Positions 17,260 through 26,215 of a stretch of DNA of 45,651 nt are shown one piece after another (position 1 is the first letter of the stretch; every line of letters starts with the position of its first letter). Location of the stretch: contig GL405246.1 in assembly GCA_000146855.1 (NCBI GenBank), positions 42,678-88,328 on the forward strand, given 5' to 3'. Source of the DNA: [Eubacterium] yurii subsp. margaretiae ATCC 43715 (GTDB taxonomy: Bacteria > Bacillota > Clostridia > Peptostreptococcales > Filifactoraceae). The notes under the pieces were generated by a model. The model saw nothing but the letters and a program-made list of their open reading frames with translations. It was not told where the DNA came from and did not search any database. A program made the translations under genes and the position numbers.

Positions 17260-18393
17260 TTAAACTCCAGGAACTATACTTTTAAATAGTTTCGTTCCTA
17301 AATCAGTAAATTTAAAACTATTGTTTTCTTTGAAAATCAGATTATTAAATATTAAAAAATTCATAATTGCGTCCATACTTTCACTAGAAACTTGGATATT
17401 AAATCCCTTATATTCTTTTTTGTTTAAATTTGGATGAAAATTATAGTTTATTGTAGAAGTATTCAAGAATGAAGATAGTGTGTTCTTATTTTCTTTTATA
17501 ACTTCTTTTTCAATAAACAAATTATCAAATACTGCTTCTGATTCAGCCTTAAAAGCGTCATATCGAGAAGTATTTTTTTCTTTGAAGTAATTTTCAATTA
17601 TGCCATTTATATCATCGATTATGAAATTACCATTTTTAAAATAAACATTAGCAATTCTTGCAAATAATTCATACTTTTTAATATACATGTCAATATAATC
17701 AAATTTGTATTCTTTATAAGTAAAAGAAGTTGTGATAAAGCTATTATCAGTGTATAAAAAATTACACTCTAATCTTAAACTAAAATCACCTACTAAAATG
17801 CTTTTATCACAACTATTTGACTCAATAATTTTTTTAAGTTCTACATTTTCATCAGTAAGCCGATTAACTTTAACTAAAAGTTCTGTAGGACTTCCAAAAT
17901 CCGCTCTAATCCATCCTGTTCTTGGATTATTTAATTTTTCATAGTTAATAGATTGCATAACATTTACCTTTAATTCATCCGTTGTTTTAAATGTTCTTCC
18001 TCTTAGTCTATTAGATGTGGTTTTTTTTATAAATAATTTTAGCTCACTTTGATGTTCATCCATTTGATTTTTTGAAATAGAGGTTTCATCTTTTACAAAA
18101 ACTAAAACAGGTATTTTATTTTCAACAGCATAATTATATTCCATTTCAGTGTAACTTATGCCTTCTTCTTCGTTTATTGAGCCATATCTTCCGCCAATTA
18201 TTAATACATAATAATCTGTATACTTCATAGCATTTTTTATGTATTCAAATTGTTCCATATCTGCAGACGGGAATCTTTCCATACCTATAGGAAGACAGTT
18301 ACAAGCAATTAAAACTTGTTCAACTGCTGCTCTTTCATCTTTTAAATCCTCATAAGTAGAGCTTATAAAAACTTGATACAATTTATCCTCCAA
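17260..18393 (-). CDS. DUF4062 (TIR-like) domain protein
   Basis: 377-residue cytoplasmic protein. Residues about 6-90 are a DUF4062 domain: YQVFISSTYEDLKDERAAVE, LPIGMERFPS and YYVLIIGGRYGS. This fold is related to TIR and is found at the N-terminus of many proposed antiphage and conflict proteins. The middle (about 165-200) holds a short predicted coiled coil. The C-terminal 180 residues are unrecognised and contain a winged-helix-like tail ending KFTDLGTKLFKSI. Start TTG 18393 follows AGGAGGA. A small membrane protein follows in the same operon. The gene may be a two-gene defence unit with it; that is inference. Confidence 0.8.
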   Translation of the reverse strand: MEDKLYQVFISSTYEDLKDERAAVEQVLIACNCLPIGMERFPSADMEQFEYIKNAMKYTDYYVLIIGGRYGSINEEEGISYTEMEYNYAVENKIPVLVFVKDETSISKNQMDEHQSELKLFIKKTTSNRLRGRTFKTTDELKVNVMQSINYEKLNNPRTGWIRADFGSPTELLVKVNRLTDENVELKKIIESNSCDKSILVGDFSLRLECNFLYTDNSFITTSFTYKEYKFDYIDMYIKKYELFARIANVYFKNGNFIIDDINGIIENYFKEKNTSRYDAFKAESEAVFDNLFIEKEVIKENKNTLSSFLNTSTINYNFHPNLNKKEYKGFNIQVSSESMDAIMNFLIFNNLIFKENNSFKFTDLGTKLFKSIVPGV

Positions 18394-18440
18394 TTTATTT
18401 CTCCTCCTATAATTATATTTTTATCTACCACATTATAACA

Positions 18441-18468
18441 AAAAAGACTCCAATTAAGAAGTCTTTTT
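18441..18468 (-). terminator. bidirectional hairpin terminator
   Basis: AAAGACT and AGTCTTT form the stem, with A-rich sequence on the left and TTTTT on the right, between the DUF4062 start and the end of the broken DUF1492 gene. On the minus strand it would stop transcription from the DUF1492 side. Confidence 0.65.
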
Positions 18469-18491
18469 CACTATACTATTGTATTACATTT

Positions 18492-19040
18492 TTACTGTAA
18501 TTTACTGTAAACTTTATTTAATTTATAAAGTGCTTTTCCATGAATTTTATAGATATTATCAATGGTGTAATTAAGATTTATAGCTATTTCTATCCAGTCA
18601 TACTCATTGAAATATCGCATTTGGATTACAATATATTCATTTCCGGATAAAGTAGATTTTATAAACTTATCCATTTTATTTTTTCTATCAATTAATTCGT
18701 CAATATCTTTTGTTATCTCATTTTCTGAATAAATTATTTTAGTAACTGTATCTGTGATACTAAAGACCAATTAATTAGTTCTAAAAATATATTAAAGATG
18801 AGTATTTGGAAACTACAAAAAATATATTTAAACAAGTTAAATATATTGATATTATAAGTGGTGATTATTATGAAATCTTGCTTTTTACTTCCATTGAGGT
18901 TTTCTCTACTGTAGTCAAATGCTTTTACTGTAGTGTAATACTTTTTTTAATTGTGATTGCTGTTTTTCTTTGCTATCAATTATTTTCGAAATTGATCTTA
19001 ACTCCTTTAACTCTCCTTTGTACTCAAATTCACACCTCAT
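18492..19040 (-). pseudogene. DUF1492-family gene split by a family D MITE
   Basis: DUF1492 proteins are phage- and island-encoded regulators with a sigma-region-4-like helix-turn-helix. The N-terminal half reads from ATG 19040: MRCEFEYKGELKELRSI, then KIIDSKEKQQSQLKKVLHYSK. It continues after a one-base slip as AFDYSRENLNGSKKQDF. A 111-bp repeat then interrupts, and the gene resumes as SITDTVTKIIYSENEITKDI with the C-terminal helix-turn-helix (YDWIEIAINLNYTIDNIYKI). Removing the repeat and one AT gives DFITDTVTKI, an in-frame junction. The plus-strand frame across 18806-19132 is a shadow. Confidence 0.7.
18759..18869 (+). mobile_element. family D MITE, copy D1
   Basis: 111-bp repeat, ACTAAAGACCAATTAATTAG to GGTGATTATT, flanked by AT. 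It matches D2 (23799) and, in reverse, D3 (44184). Its position inside the DUF1492 reading frame shows it was inserted as a discrete unit. Confidence 0.75.
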
Positions 19041-19155
19041 TTACTCAAGTTGTGAATATGGATAGATTTCATCATCTTGGACATATAAATATCACACATC
19101 CGTGTAAATTCTGCCGACTTTTTATATCTTAGTAAATAGTTTAAGTAAATATAAC

Positions 19156-20109
19156 TTACCATTCTAAAAAATTCATAATAATACTAATCATAATTTCCTT
19201 TTCTTCAGGTTTTGATTCTGCTAATAGTAAAGTTATTGCTACCAATGTACTGTCAGAAATTATTTTGTTCTCATCCTTAAATAATAGATTATTTTTGTTT
19301 AGCAAATATAGGAAGATACTTGCAGCAATTCTTTTGCATCCATCAACAAAAGGATGGTCTTTAACTATAAAATACAGCAAGTTAGCAGCTTTTTCTTGGA
19401 CAGATGGATATATGTCTTCTCCAAAGGCTGTTTGATAAACAGAGCCAACAATAGCGTCTAATGCGCCTTTGCTCTTCTCTTTCCCAAATATAGTTGAGGT
19501 AGTATTAAAGGTCATACTATCAATGAGTTTACGGCATTCGTCATAGCATAACTTGTATGTTTTATTATTAGATGGTGTAGGTTTTTTAACAATTTGATGA
19601 TCGTAATCATCTAATAATTCAAGTGCTTGGGTATATTTTTGGATAACATCAAAAACTTCTTTAGATTCAATTTCAAGAACATCAGCAATGATATTTGATT
19701 GAATTTCTATGACCTTGTTCAATACTTTTAATCGTTTTTCATTGACTGCATAGCCTTGGACAATATATTCTTTTAAGATAGAAGTAGCCCATTTTCTAAA
19801 GGCAATGCCTCTTTGGGACTTTACTCTATAGCCTACGGATATAATCATATCGAGATTGTAGTAGTTAAAAGTTCTTTCTACTCGTCTATTACCTTCATTT
19901 TTAACTTGTGCAAATTTTGCACAAGTTGAAGTTTGGTCAAGTTCATTTTCTTTGAATATGTTTTTTATGTGTCTTTGAATTACAGAACGATCCCTTTCAA
20001 ATAAATCTGCCATTTCTTCAGCTCTAAGCCAAACAGTTTCTTTATCAGGTGTTACTTCTACAGGAAGTTCTAACTCACCATCCTTATAAATAATAATTGT
20101 ATTATGCAT
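19156..20109 (-). CDS. RhuM-family protein with Fic domain
   Basis: 317-residue protein. Residues about 1-120 form the RhuM (virulence protein) DNA-binding-like region: VWLRAEEMADLFERDRSVIQ, then FNYYNLDMIISVGYRVKS and GIAFRKWATSILKEYI. Residues about 180-317 form a Fic/Doc domain with HPFVDGCKRIAA at 252-263. Fic enzymes transfer AMP or another nucleotide part to proteins. The canonical HPFxDGNKR has Asn where this protein has Cys258, while His252 and Arg260 are kept. ATG 20109 follows a GGAGG box. Such proteins are common in islands and may act as toxins; target unknown. Confidence 0.85.
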   Translation of the reverse strand: MHNTIIIYKDGELELPVEVTPDKETVWLRAEEMADLFERDRSVIQRHIKNIFKENELDQTSTCAKFAQVKNEGNRRVERTFNYYNLDMIISVGYRVKSQRGIAFRKWATSILKEYIVQGYAVNEKRLKVLNKVIEIQSNIIADVLEIESKEVFDVIQKYTQALELLDDYDHQIVKKPTPSNNKTYKLCYDECRKLIDSMTFNTTSTIFGKEKSKGALDAIVGSVYQTAFGEDIYPSVQEKAANLLYFIVKDHPFVDGCKRIAASIFLYLLNKNNLLFKDENKIISDSTLVAITLLLAESKPEEKEIMISIIMNFLEW

Positions 20110-20287
20110 TCATCAAATCCTCCTAACGGATATTAAAATTTAATAAAGCAACGGACGATAGTTTTTAAAGCTTTTATGATTATATCGCAAATCATATACT
20201 ATCTCAATTAATGCTATCATCTATTTAGTTTATAGATAATTTCTATCAATCGATATAAAAAAATAGTATGCGATTTATAGATTTATA

Positions 20288-20504
20288 ACTCAACTTTCAC
20301 ACTAAAATTATCGCAATTTTCTTTGAAATTTAAATATTTATAGATTTTCTAATTCACTACTTGAAACAGAATTTTCCAAATAATATTTATTGAAATTTGC
20401 ATATTTATAAAAAAATGAAAACACTGAAAAAGCTATGTCAAGTATGATATTGCACCTTTAAAATATACCCATATTTAAATTTTTTTCATATGGGAAAATT
20501 GAGT
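20288..20504 (+). mobile_element. family A MITE, copy A2
   Basis: 217-bp copy starting ACTCAACTTTCACACTAAAA and ending AAAATTGAGT, somewhat shortened and diverged. TTATA precedes it. Between 20110 and 20287 an inverted pair (ATCGCA...ATACTAT with ATAGTATGCGAT) encloses a partial family C sequence. Confidence 0.7.
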
Positions 20505-20850
20505 GGGTAATATTTTTTATAATTTGAATATTTATTTTTTACATAATTACAAGTTGTGCTTTTATCATCGCATATGCTATAATTTAACTATTGCAGGCTA
20601 TTTATTCGTGGTTATTATAAAAAAATGTGCTCCATTCACATAAAAAATAATATGATGTACTATTTGTTTATGCTAAAGTCTGATAAACTAATGAATAAAA
20701 TATTTTCAGTGCATTTATAATAAAGTCATAAATCATAAACCATTGATGAAACTTATAAATAGATTAAATAGATAATAGTATTAGATAAATAATTATTTTA
20801 AATAGCTATATTAATTTTATAAAAATACAGGTGAGGAGCGGGAGGTTTAG
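20505..20850. other. intergenic region with family C copy C2
   Basis: Positions about 20687-20779 are family C in reverse orientation (AATAAAATATTTTCAG ... AGATTAAATAGATAATAGT). The rest is AT-rich with no gene. It ends in the strong GGGAGG site for the next gene. Confidence 0.5.
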
Positions 20851-22617
20851 GTGGCAACTACAATTGAGGTAAATAAAAGCAGTATTAAAGAGCTCTTGAT
20901 GACAGGTATAAAGGAAAAGTTCTTAATACCCGAATACCAAAGACCATATGCGTGGACTGATGACCAAGTTATAACTTTGTTTGATGATTTGAAAGAGTAT
21001 ACTAATAATCAAAATGAATCATCATATTTTTTAGGCTGTATCGTCTCTTTTACCAATGAAAATAAGGAGCAAGAAATAATAGACGGACAGCAGAGAATAA
21101 CAACCCTATTACTGCTTCTAAGAGCTATTCATAAGAAGCTTCAAAAGATGAGCAACAGCAAAGAAAAGGAAAATTTTATCAGACAAATTGAACCGGCAAT
21201 TTGGAAAATAGATGAATTGACCAGTGTTGCTGATTATACTACAGTTCTTATTGAATCAAAGGTTATGGAAGTAAAATACAATCAGATTTTGGAAAGTATT
21301 TTGAAAACCGGAGAAACTGAAACAGGAAGTAAAGACAGATATTCAGTAAACTATAATCTATTGGTAAAATTATTGGATGAATATGCAATTAGTGAAACGC
21401 TAAATTTCTATAAATTTATAAACAATGTGCTAAATAAGACTATTGTATTACCGATTAAAGCAGATACTCAAGAAACAGCATTGACAATTTTCTCTACATT
21501 AAATGATAGAGGGTTACCTTTATCAGACGCTGATATTTTTAAGGCAAAGATATATAATAAGATTGATGAAAAAGATAAGATGGGCTTTGTTGATAAGTGG
21601 AAAAATATTGCTTTAAGGGCTGAAAATGTAGATGAGAGCGTTCAAAAGCTGTTCTATTACTATATGTTTTATTTGAGGGCAATTGATAAAGATAAAAATA
21701 CTACTACACCTGGTCTTAGAAAATATTTTGCCGAAAATAGTTTTAGCAGACTCTATAAAGATAATTTGATGAAAAATTTGGAAGATATCTTAGAATTTTG
21801 GGAGGTGGTAAATTGTAGAGAACAAAAGGATGCCAAGTGGACAAGTGATTTGGAAATACTCAGCATCTTAGATATTCTCAGTTCCTATCCTAATGAATTT
21901 TGGAAATATCCGGTGATTATATATTATCTGGAGAATAAAGATACTGAGAACTTCGAAGAAATATTTTTGAGTTTTTTAAGAAAGTTATTTGTAAATTTAT
22001 TTAGAGTATACATTGTATCACCAACTATCAACTCAGTTAAGGCAAGTATTTTAACATTAAATTCATCGATTTTACATGATGATAAGCTCAGCTTTGAATT
22101 TAAAAAAGTAACTGAAGATGAATTGAAAAACAGTTTAAAGCATTTGCATAGAAATGCAGTTAGAATGTTATTAAAGTTACTGGCTTATAACACTGACGGG
22201 CAAAATGAATTACTGCCTTATAGCTGGGAAATAGAGCATATATTGCCGGTAAAATGGCAGACAATTTATTTTAATTCAAATAAAGATGAAGTTAATGAGT
22301 TGATTGAGACCATAGGTAATAAAATACCTTTTGAGAAAAAATTAAATATTGTAGCAAGTAATGGATATTTTGCTAAAAAACAAGAACAGTATAAAAAGTC
22401 CAACATACAAATCGCAAAAGCAATGAGTGATAAAGGTATAAAAGATTGGAAATTAGAAGAAATCAGAGAGCGTAATATCAGGATAATAGATGAGGTGATT
22501 GATACCTTTAATGCTTGGGATAGCGGAATAAATGACGATAAGAACAGTGTATTGTCAAGTCAAGAGAAAGCCGCTATTGAACTTATAAAAAGTAAGGGCT
22601 TGGAAAAATATTTATAA
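20851..22617 (+). CDS. DUF262/DUF1524 (GmrSD-like) protein
   Basis: 588-residue protein of the GmrSD group, in which a DUF262 ParB-like NTPase/DNA-recognition domain is joined to a DUF1524 HNH-type nuclease domain. GmrSD cuts modified phage DNA (type IV restriction). DUF262 motifs: IPEYQRPYAW at 27-36 and IIDGQQRITT at 76-85. The nuclease motif is IEHILP at 461-466 (His463), with a later K-LNIVASNGYF segment. The start is GTG 20851 behind GGGAGG. The gene is monocistronic with no specificity or methylase partner nearby, as expected for a type IV enzyme. Substrate modification is unknown. Confidence 0.85.
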   Translation: MATTIEVNKSSIKELLMTGIKEKFLIPEYQRPYAWTDDQVITLFDDLKEYTNNQNESSYFLGCIVSFTNENKEQEIIDGQQRITTLLLLLRAIHKKLQKMSNSKEKENFIRQIEPAIWKIDELTSVADYTTVLIESKVMEVKYNQILESILKTGETETGSKDRYSVNYNLLVKLLDEYAISETLNFYKFINNVLNKTIVLPIKADTQETALTIFSTLNDRGLPLSDADIFKAKIYNKIDEKDKMGFVDKWKNIALRAENVDESVQKLFYYYMFYLRAIDKDKNTTTPGLRKYFAENSFSRLYKDNLMKNLEDILEFWEVVNCREQKDAKWTSDLEILSILDILSSYPNEFWKYPVIIYYLENKDTENFEEIFLSFLRKLFVNLFRVYIVSPTINSVKASILTLNSSILHDDKLSFEFKKVTEDELKNSLKHLHRNAVRMLLKLLAYNTDGQNELLPYSWEIEHILPVKWQTIYFNSNKDEVNELIETIGNKIPFEKKLNIVASNGYFAKKQEQYKKSNIQIAKAMSDKGIKDWKLEEIRERNIRIIDEVIDTFNAWDSGINDDKNSVLSSQEKAAIELIKSKGLEKYL

Positions 22618-22714
22618 TTAGTACCATAAATTAATAGTTTTGAATATAATTTAGATTTGCAAAGCCTTCCATTATTTAATGTGAGGCTTTATTCGAAAAA
22701 TGTAGGTCTTATAA

Positions 22715-22948
22715 ATTGTAGAAAATAAAGTTTTCATTATAGCATATTGGCTTGCAGAGCAAAGGTTAGCACTAAAGAGAGCCCTTCTTGTTGTAATACC
22801 GCTTATAATAATTTATTTTATTGAACATGTAAATGTTATTGAAAGAAAAGGAAATAATGTCTTTAATGCACTAAATTTAATTCGAAATTGTATTATAAAT
22901 TTGAGTGGAAGTATAGCAGGCGGTGCTCTGCTAACCAATGTGCTTTAG
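22715..22948 (+). pseudogene. possible membrane-protein remnant
   Basis: An open frame of 77 codons with no ATG or ribosome site. It reads IAYWLAEQRLALKRALLVVI, then PLIIIYFIEHVNVIERKGNN, and ends SGSIAGGALLTNVL. The hydrophobic stretch and sensible composition suggest the 3' part of a lost gene. Not recognised. Confidence 0.3.
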
Positions 22949-22998
22949 TGATTATTTATGCATTACATTAGCCGATTTTATTAACAAAAAAAATTTTT

Positions 22999-23029
22999 AA
23001 CATAGAAATATTGAATTCTATGTTTTTTT
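22999..23029 (+). terminator. rho-independent terminator
   Basis: AACATAGAA and TTCTATGTT form a nine-base stem, followed by TTTTTTT. Confidence 0.75.
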
Positions 23030-23179
23030 ATTTTTTAAAAAATTCCTGCTATATAAAGAATGTAAAAAGCTGTTAATCAAGTATTCAAGCTATATTAGAA
23101 GATAGAAAAATAAAAAAATTAATGTAATTCTTGAAATTACAACAAAATGGATGTAGAATGATAGCAGGAGGATGATGCT

Positions 23180-23620
23180 ATGCAAATATCAAGCAGATTT
23201 ACTGTAGCCCTGCATATTTTTACCTGTGTAGATACATTCAAAGATGACTATAAGATTACAAGCGACTTTCTTGCAGGAAGTATAAACACAAATCCTGTTA
23301 TCATTCGAAAAATTCTGACACAACTCAAAAATGCCGGACTTATTACAGTAGCAAGAGGTACAGGGGGAATAACGCCTACAAGGGATTTAAAAGAAATATC
23401 TTTTTACGATGTATATCAGGCTATAGAGCCAGTGGAAAATGGAGATCTTTTTAATTTCCATAACAGTCCAAACCCTAACTGTCCTGTAGGTAGAAATATT
23501 CACGCCCTATTGGATGATAAGCTAAAAGCCATACAAGTTGCAATGGAAGATGAGATGAAGAAATACAGCATAGATGATTTAAGGAGTGGAATGCAAGAGC
23601 TTCTGGCAAAGGAAATGTGA
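23180..23620 (+). CDS. Rrf2-family transcriptional regulator
   Basis: 146-residue winged-helix regulator. SRFTVALHIFTCVDTF is the first helix, and TSDFLAGSINTNPVIIRKIL is the recognition region. LKNAGLITVARGTGGITPTR is the wing, with the diagnostic GxGG. The linker NPNCPVGRN keeps only one cysteine where Fe-S Rrf2 proteins have three, so it is closer to the YwnA/CymR-like regulators without a cluster. GGAGGATG precedes the ATG and a clear terminator follows. It has no obvious partner gene; the next genes are separated by two MITEs. Confidence 0.87.
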   Translation: MQISSRFTVALHIFTCVDTFKDDYKITSDFLAGSINTNPVIIRKILTQLKNAGLITVARGTGGITPTRDLKEISFYDVYQAIEPVENGDLFNFHNSPNPNCPVGRNIHALLDDKLKAIQVAMEDEMKKYSIDDLRSGMQELLAKEM

Positions 23621-23625
23621 GATTA

Positions 23626-23651
23626 GACTCCAAAAAAACGGAGTCTTTTTT
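23626..23651 (+). terminator. rho-independent terminator
   Basis: GACTCC and GGAGTC stem with an AAAAAAAC loop, then TTTTTT, five bases after the Rrf2 stop. Confidence 0.88.
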
Positions 23652-23682
23652 AAAGGTATATATAATAAATGAATTCATTAAT

Positions 23683-23793
23683 ACTATTATCTATTTAATC
23701 TATGGATAATATTCATCAATAATTTTTAAAAACTTCTATCTAATTTATAAATTTGCTGAAAATATTTTATCCATTATTATATTAGAATTTAGT
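23683..23793 (+). mobile_element. family C MITE, copy C1
   Basis: 111-bp repeat, ACTATTATCTATTTAATCTA to ATATTAGAATTTAGT. Related sequence lies in reverse at 20687-20779 and 45501, and in part at 20211, 30056 and 38698. Family D copy D2 starts only six bases after it. Confidence 0.6.
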
Positions 23794-23798
23794 ATAAT

Positions 23799-23911
23799 AC
23801 TAAAGAACCAATTAAATAGTCCTAAAATATATCAAGGATAAGTTGTTGAAAACTACAAAAAAATAATATTTCAATAAGTTTAGATATATGACATTATAAA
23901 TGGTGATTAGT
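23799..23911 (+). mobile_element. family D MITE, copy D2
   Basis: 113-bp repeat, ACTAAAGAACCAATTAAATA to AAATGGTGATTAGT, flanked by AT. It lies just upstream of the first macrodomain gene. Confidence 0.7.
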
Positions 23912-23984
23912 ATAAAACATTATCTGCATTTTGTGAACTGTTTGAATATTTGTTTTGTTATTGCAGTGGAAAGGAGCTAAGCTT

Positions 23985-24785
23985 ATGAATAAAACTCAAG
24001 AGGAAAGATTGAATTATCTTTTGGAAGAATTTAAGGCGGATTCTGATAATTACAAAAATATTGAAATTCCTGATAATATAATTGAAAAGCAAAATCTTCT
24101 GCGTAGCCTGATGAATATTCGTATGCCGAAAAAAATGCCTGAACAAGTCATAAAAGTGCAAGATGAATACCTATCACATTGTGCTGATGAAAAAGGCATA
24201 GTAAAGCTATCAGACATTCCGCTGATTAGAGGAAATATATCTATATGGCAAGGAGATATAACAAGACTAAAAGTCGACGCCATAGTCAATGCGGCTAATT
24301 CACAAATGCTGGGATGTTTTCTTCCTATGCACATATGTATTGACAACCAAATCCACACTTTTGCAGGTATACAGCTCAGGGAAGAATGTAATAATCATAT
24401 GGAAAAACTAAGAGCAAAATATGGAAGGGATTATGAGCAGCCTACTGCTGTTCCAATGCTTACAGAGGCATATAACCTTCCTGCAAAAAAGGTGATTCAC
24501 ATAGTAGGACCTATAGTAAATGATAATCTCACTCCACAATTAGAAAAAAATCTTGAAGATTGCTATATAAATACCTTGGAAATGTGCTTGGAAAATAACT
24601 TAAAAACTATAGCCTTTTGTTGCATATCAACAGGAGTATTTAACTTTCCCAATAAAAAAGCTGCAGAGATTGCTGTAAAAACAGTAGAAAAGTGGTCATT
24701 AAATCATCCTAATTCGATGGATAGGATAATTTTCAACGTGTTTAAAGATGAGGACAAGGAATATTATGAAGACTTACTACGATGA
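23985..24785 (+). CDS. zinc-type macrodomain protein-ADP-ribose hydrolase
   Basis: 266-residue macrodomain protein of the class encoded with SirTM; characterised relatives remove ADP-ribose that SirTM attaches to a lipoylated carrier. Motifs: GDIT at 90-93, VNAANSQMLGC at 101-111, and STGVFNFP at 215-222 for the ADP-ribose phosphate loop. Cys111, His116 and Cys118 (GCFLPMHICID) fit the zinc site of this group. A helical N-terminal extension of about 85 residues is normal. ATG 23985 follows AAAGGAG. The last 20 bases overlap the SirTM gene, so they are translated together. A paralogue about 88% identical by eye lies at 30251. Confidence 0.92.
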   Translation: MNKTQEERLNYLLEEFKADSDNYKNIEIPDNIIEKQNLLRSLMNIRMPKKMPEQVIKVQDEYLSHCADEKGIVKLSDIPLIRGNISIWQGDITRLKVDAIVNAANSQMLGCFLPMHICIDNQIHTFAGIQLREECNNHMEKLRAKYGRDYEQPTAVPMLTEAYNLPAKKVIHIVGPIVNDNLTPQLEKNLEDCYINTLEMCLENNLKTIAFCCISTGVFNFPNKKAAEIAVKTVEKWSLNHPNSMDRIIFNVFKDEDKEYYEDLLR

Positions 24786-25749
24786 GAAAAATGGATACAG
24801 TGAAACAATTCAAAAAGGCTTAATGGGAGCAAGGTCATTTGGCAGGGGTATGTCTACAGGAAAGTCTACAATAAAAGAGGCAATTGAGAAGTTAAAAAAT
24901 CAAATCAAAAAATCAGATGCCATCGTAGTTGGTGCAGGAGCAGGACTATCTACTTCTGCCGGCTTGAGCTACAGTGGAGAGAGATTTGAAAAATATTTCT
25001 TTGACTTTACGGAAAAATACGGAATAAGAGATATGTATTCAGGAGGATTCTATCCCTTTCCTGATGATGAAATAAAATGGGCATGGTGGGCAAGAAATAT
25101 TTACTTCAACAGATATATCGAGCCACCAAAAGCGGTTTATAAAAAACTACTCTCCATTTTAAAAGATAAGAATTACTTCGTCATTACCACAAATGTTGAC
25201 CATCAATTCCAAAGAGCAGGTTTTGAAAAAGACAGATTATTCTATACCCAAGGAGATTATGGACTATTTCAAAGCATCAATCCCAAAAATCAAAAGACCT
25301 ATGACAATGGTAACTGGGTTATGCAAGCAATGGAAGCCCAAGGTTTTGTCAAAGATGAAAATGCTGTGTTCTCTATACCGGATGATGGGATAATATCAAT
25401 GCAAATTCCAACGAATCTTATACCCAAATGCCCTGACGACAATTCAGATGTAACGATGAACCTTCGTGCAGATGATTCATTTGTGGAAGATGAAGCCTGG
25501 CATAAGGCATCTGAATCCTATTATGAATTTCTTCAAACAAATAAAGACAAGCATATTTTATTCTTGGAATTAGGAGTGGGAGCAAATACGCCTGTGATTA
25601 TAAAATATCCTTTTTGGCAGATGACAAGAGAAAATAAAAATGCAATATATGCGTGTATCAATTACGGAGAGGCATTTTGCCCAATAGAAATTGAAGATAG
25701 GAGCATATGTATAGACGGGGATATTGGAGAGATATTAGATGTAATATGA
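24766..25749 (+). CDS. SirTM-type (class M) sirtuin
   Basis: Sir2-family protein of about 327 residues. Class M sirtuins are NAD-dependent protein ADP-ribosyltransferases linked to oxidative stress, not deacetylases. Motifs: GAGAGLSTSAG at 56-66 (NAD loop), TTNVDHQFQRAGF at 141-153 (where classical sirtuins have TQNID-LH), and TQGDYG at 161-166. ATG 24766 has AAGGA upstream and overlaps the macrodomain gene; an earlier in-frame ATG at 24748 has no site. In staphylococci and streptococci the pair sits with GcvH-L and LplA2. Neither is present in this window, so the substrate is either encoded elsewhere or different. Confidence 0.92.
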   Translation: MKTYYDEKNGYSETIQKGLMGARSFGRGMSTGKSTIKEAIEKLKNQIKKSDAIVVGAGAGLSTSAGLSYSGERFEKYFFDFTEKYGIRDMYSGGFYPFPDDEIKWAWWARNIYFNRYIEPPKAVYKKLLSILKDKNYFVITTNVDHQFQRAGFEKDRLFYTQGDYGLFQSINPKNQKTYDNGNWVMQAMEAQGFVKDENAVFSIPDDGIISMQIPTNLIPKCPDDNSDVTMNLRADDSFVEDEAWHKASESYYEFLQTNKDKHILFLELGVGANTPVIIKYPFWQMTRENKNAIYACINYGEAFCPIEIEDRSICIDGDIGEILDVI

Positions 25750-25789
25750 TAAAGGTAATTGAAAAAATAGAGGACTATTAACAATCGTT

Positions 25790-25936
25790 TAGTATCACTA
25801 TTGATACTGTTTTGATACTAAAAAACTCTAAAACCACAAAAAATAGGTATAAAAATAGCTGAAAACAGAAACTGAAAAGATACTAATATAGAATTAAAGA
25901 AACAAATATGCTATGGTAATTATTGAGTGGGGGTAG
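25790..25936 (+). repeat. repeat E, copy E2, ending in a guaA-end-like site
   Basis: Second copy of repeat E. Its last 12 bases, GAGTGGGGGTAG (25925-25936), differ from the guaA 3' end by one base. A guaA-type terminator follows. This looks like the right boundary of island DNA. The rest of 25750-26215 holds the terminator and MITE B3 only. Confidence 0.5.
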
Positions 25937-25968
25937 GAGATAAGATTACAAATGAATATAAAAAATTA

Positions 25969-25999
25969 GACCGTAGCGTGAGAGTTGCGGTCCCATTTT
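25969..25999 (+). terminator. rho-independent terminator resembling the guaA one
   Basis: GACCG and CGGTC stem followed by CCATTTTTTTT. The sequence before and within it (AAAAAATTAGACCGTAGC) closely matches the terminator after guaA (AAAAAATCAGACCGTAGC). Confidence 0.65.
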
Positions 26000-26028
26000 T
26001 TTTATTTTCGAAATCAGGTATTACTTAT

Positions 26029-26150
26029 ACTAAAATCTAATAGAATAATGGAATTATTTTATAAAAAATTGATGCATTAGAAGTTTATTATAAAAAGATA
26101 TGCTAAATAGTATCATTAGGATAAGATCCATTGTTTAAATAGAGTTTAGT
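26029..26150 (-). mobile_element. family B MITE, copy B3
   Basis: 122-bp copy in reverse orientation (ACTAAAATCTAATAGAATAA to AAATAGAGTTTAGT), flanked by AT. Confidence 0.7.
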
Positions 26151-26215
26151 ATTAGATTAACTATGATTTTTTAGGCAGTATCGCAGTTCCTTAGGCTTGT
26201 ATGGATATGATCAAG

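Noticed and set aside
18806..19132. 108-codon plus-strand frame
   Set aside because: It covers a family D repeat and the antisense of the DUF1492 N-terminal half. Its hydrophobic look comes from AT-rich antisense sequence.
20505..20512. GAGTGGG next to MITE A2 as another guaA-end copy
   Set aside because: It is the MITE end GAGT joined to GGGTAAT; similarity stops after seven bases and repeat E is not beside it.
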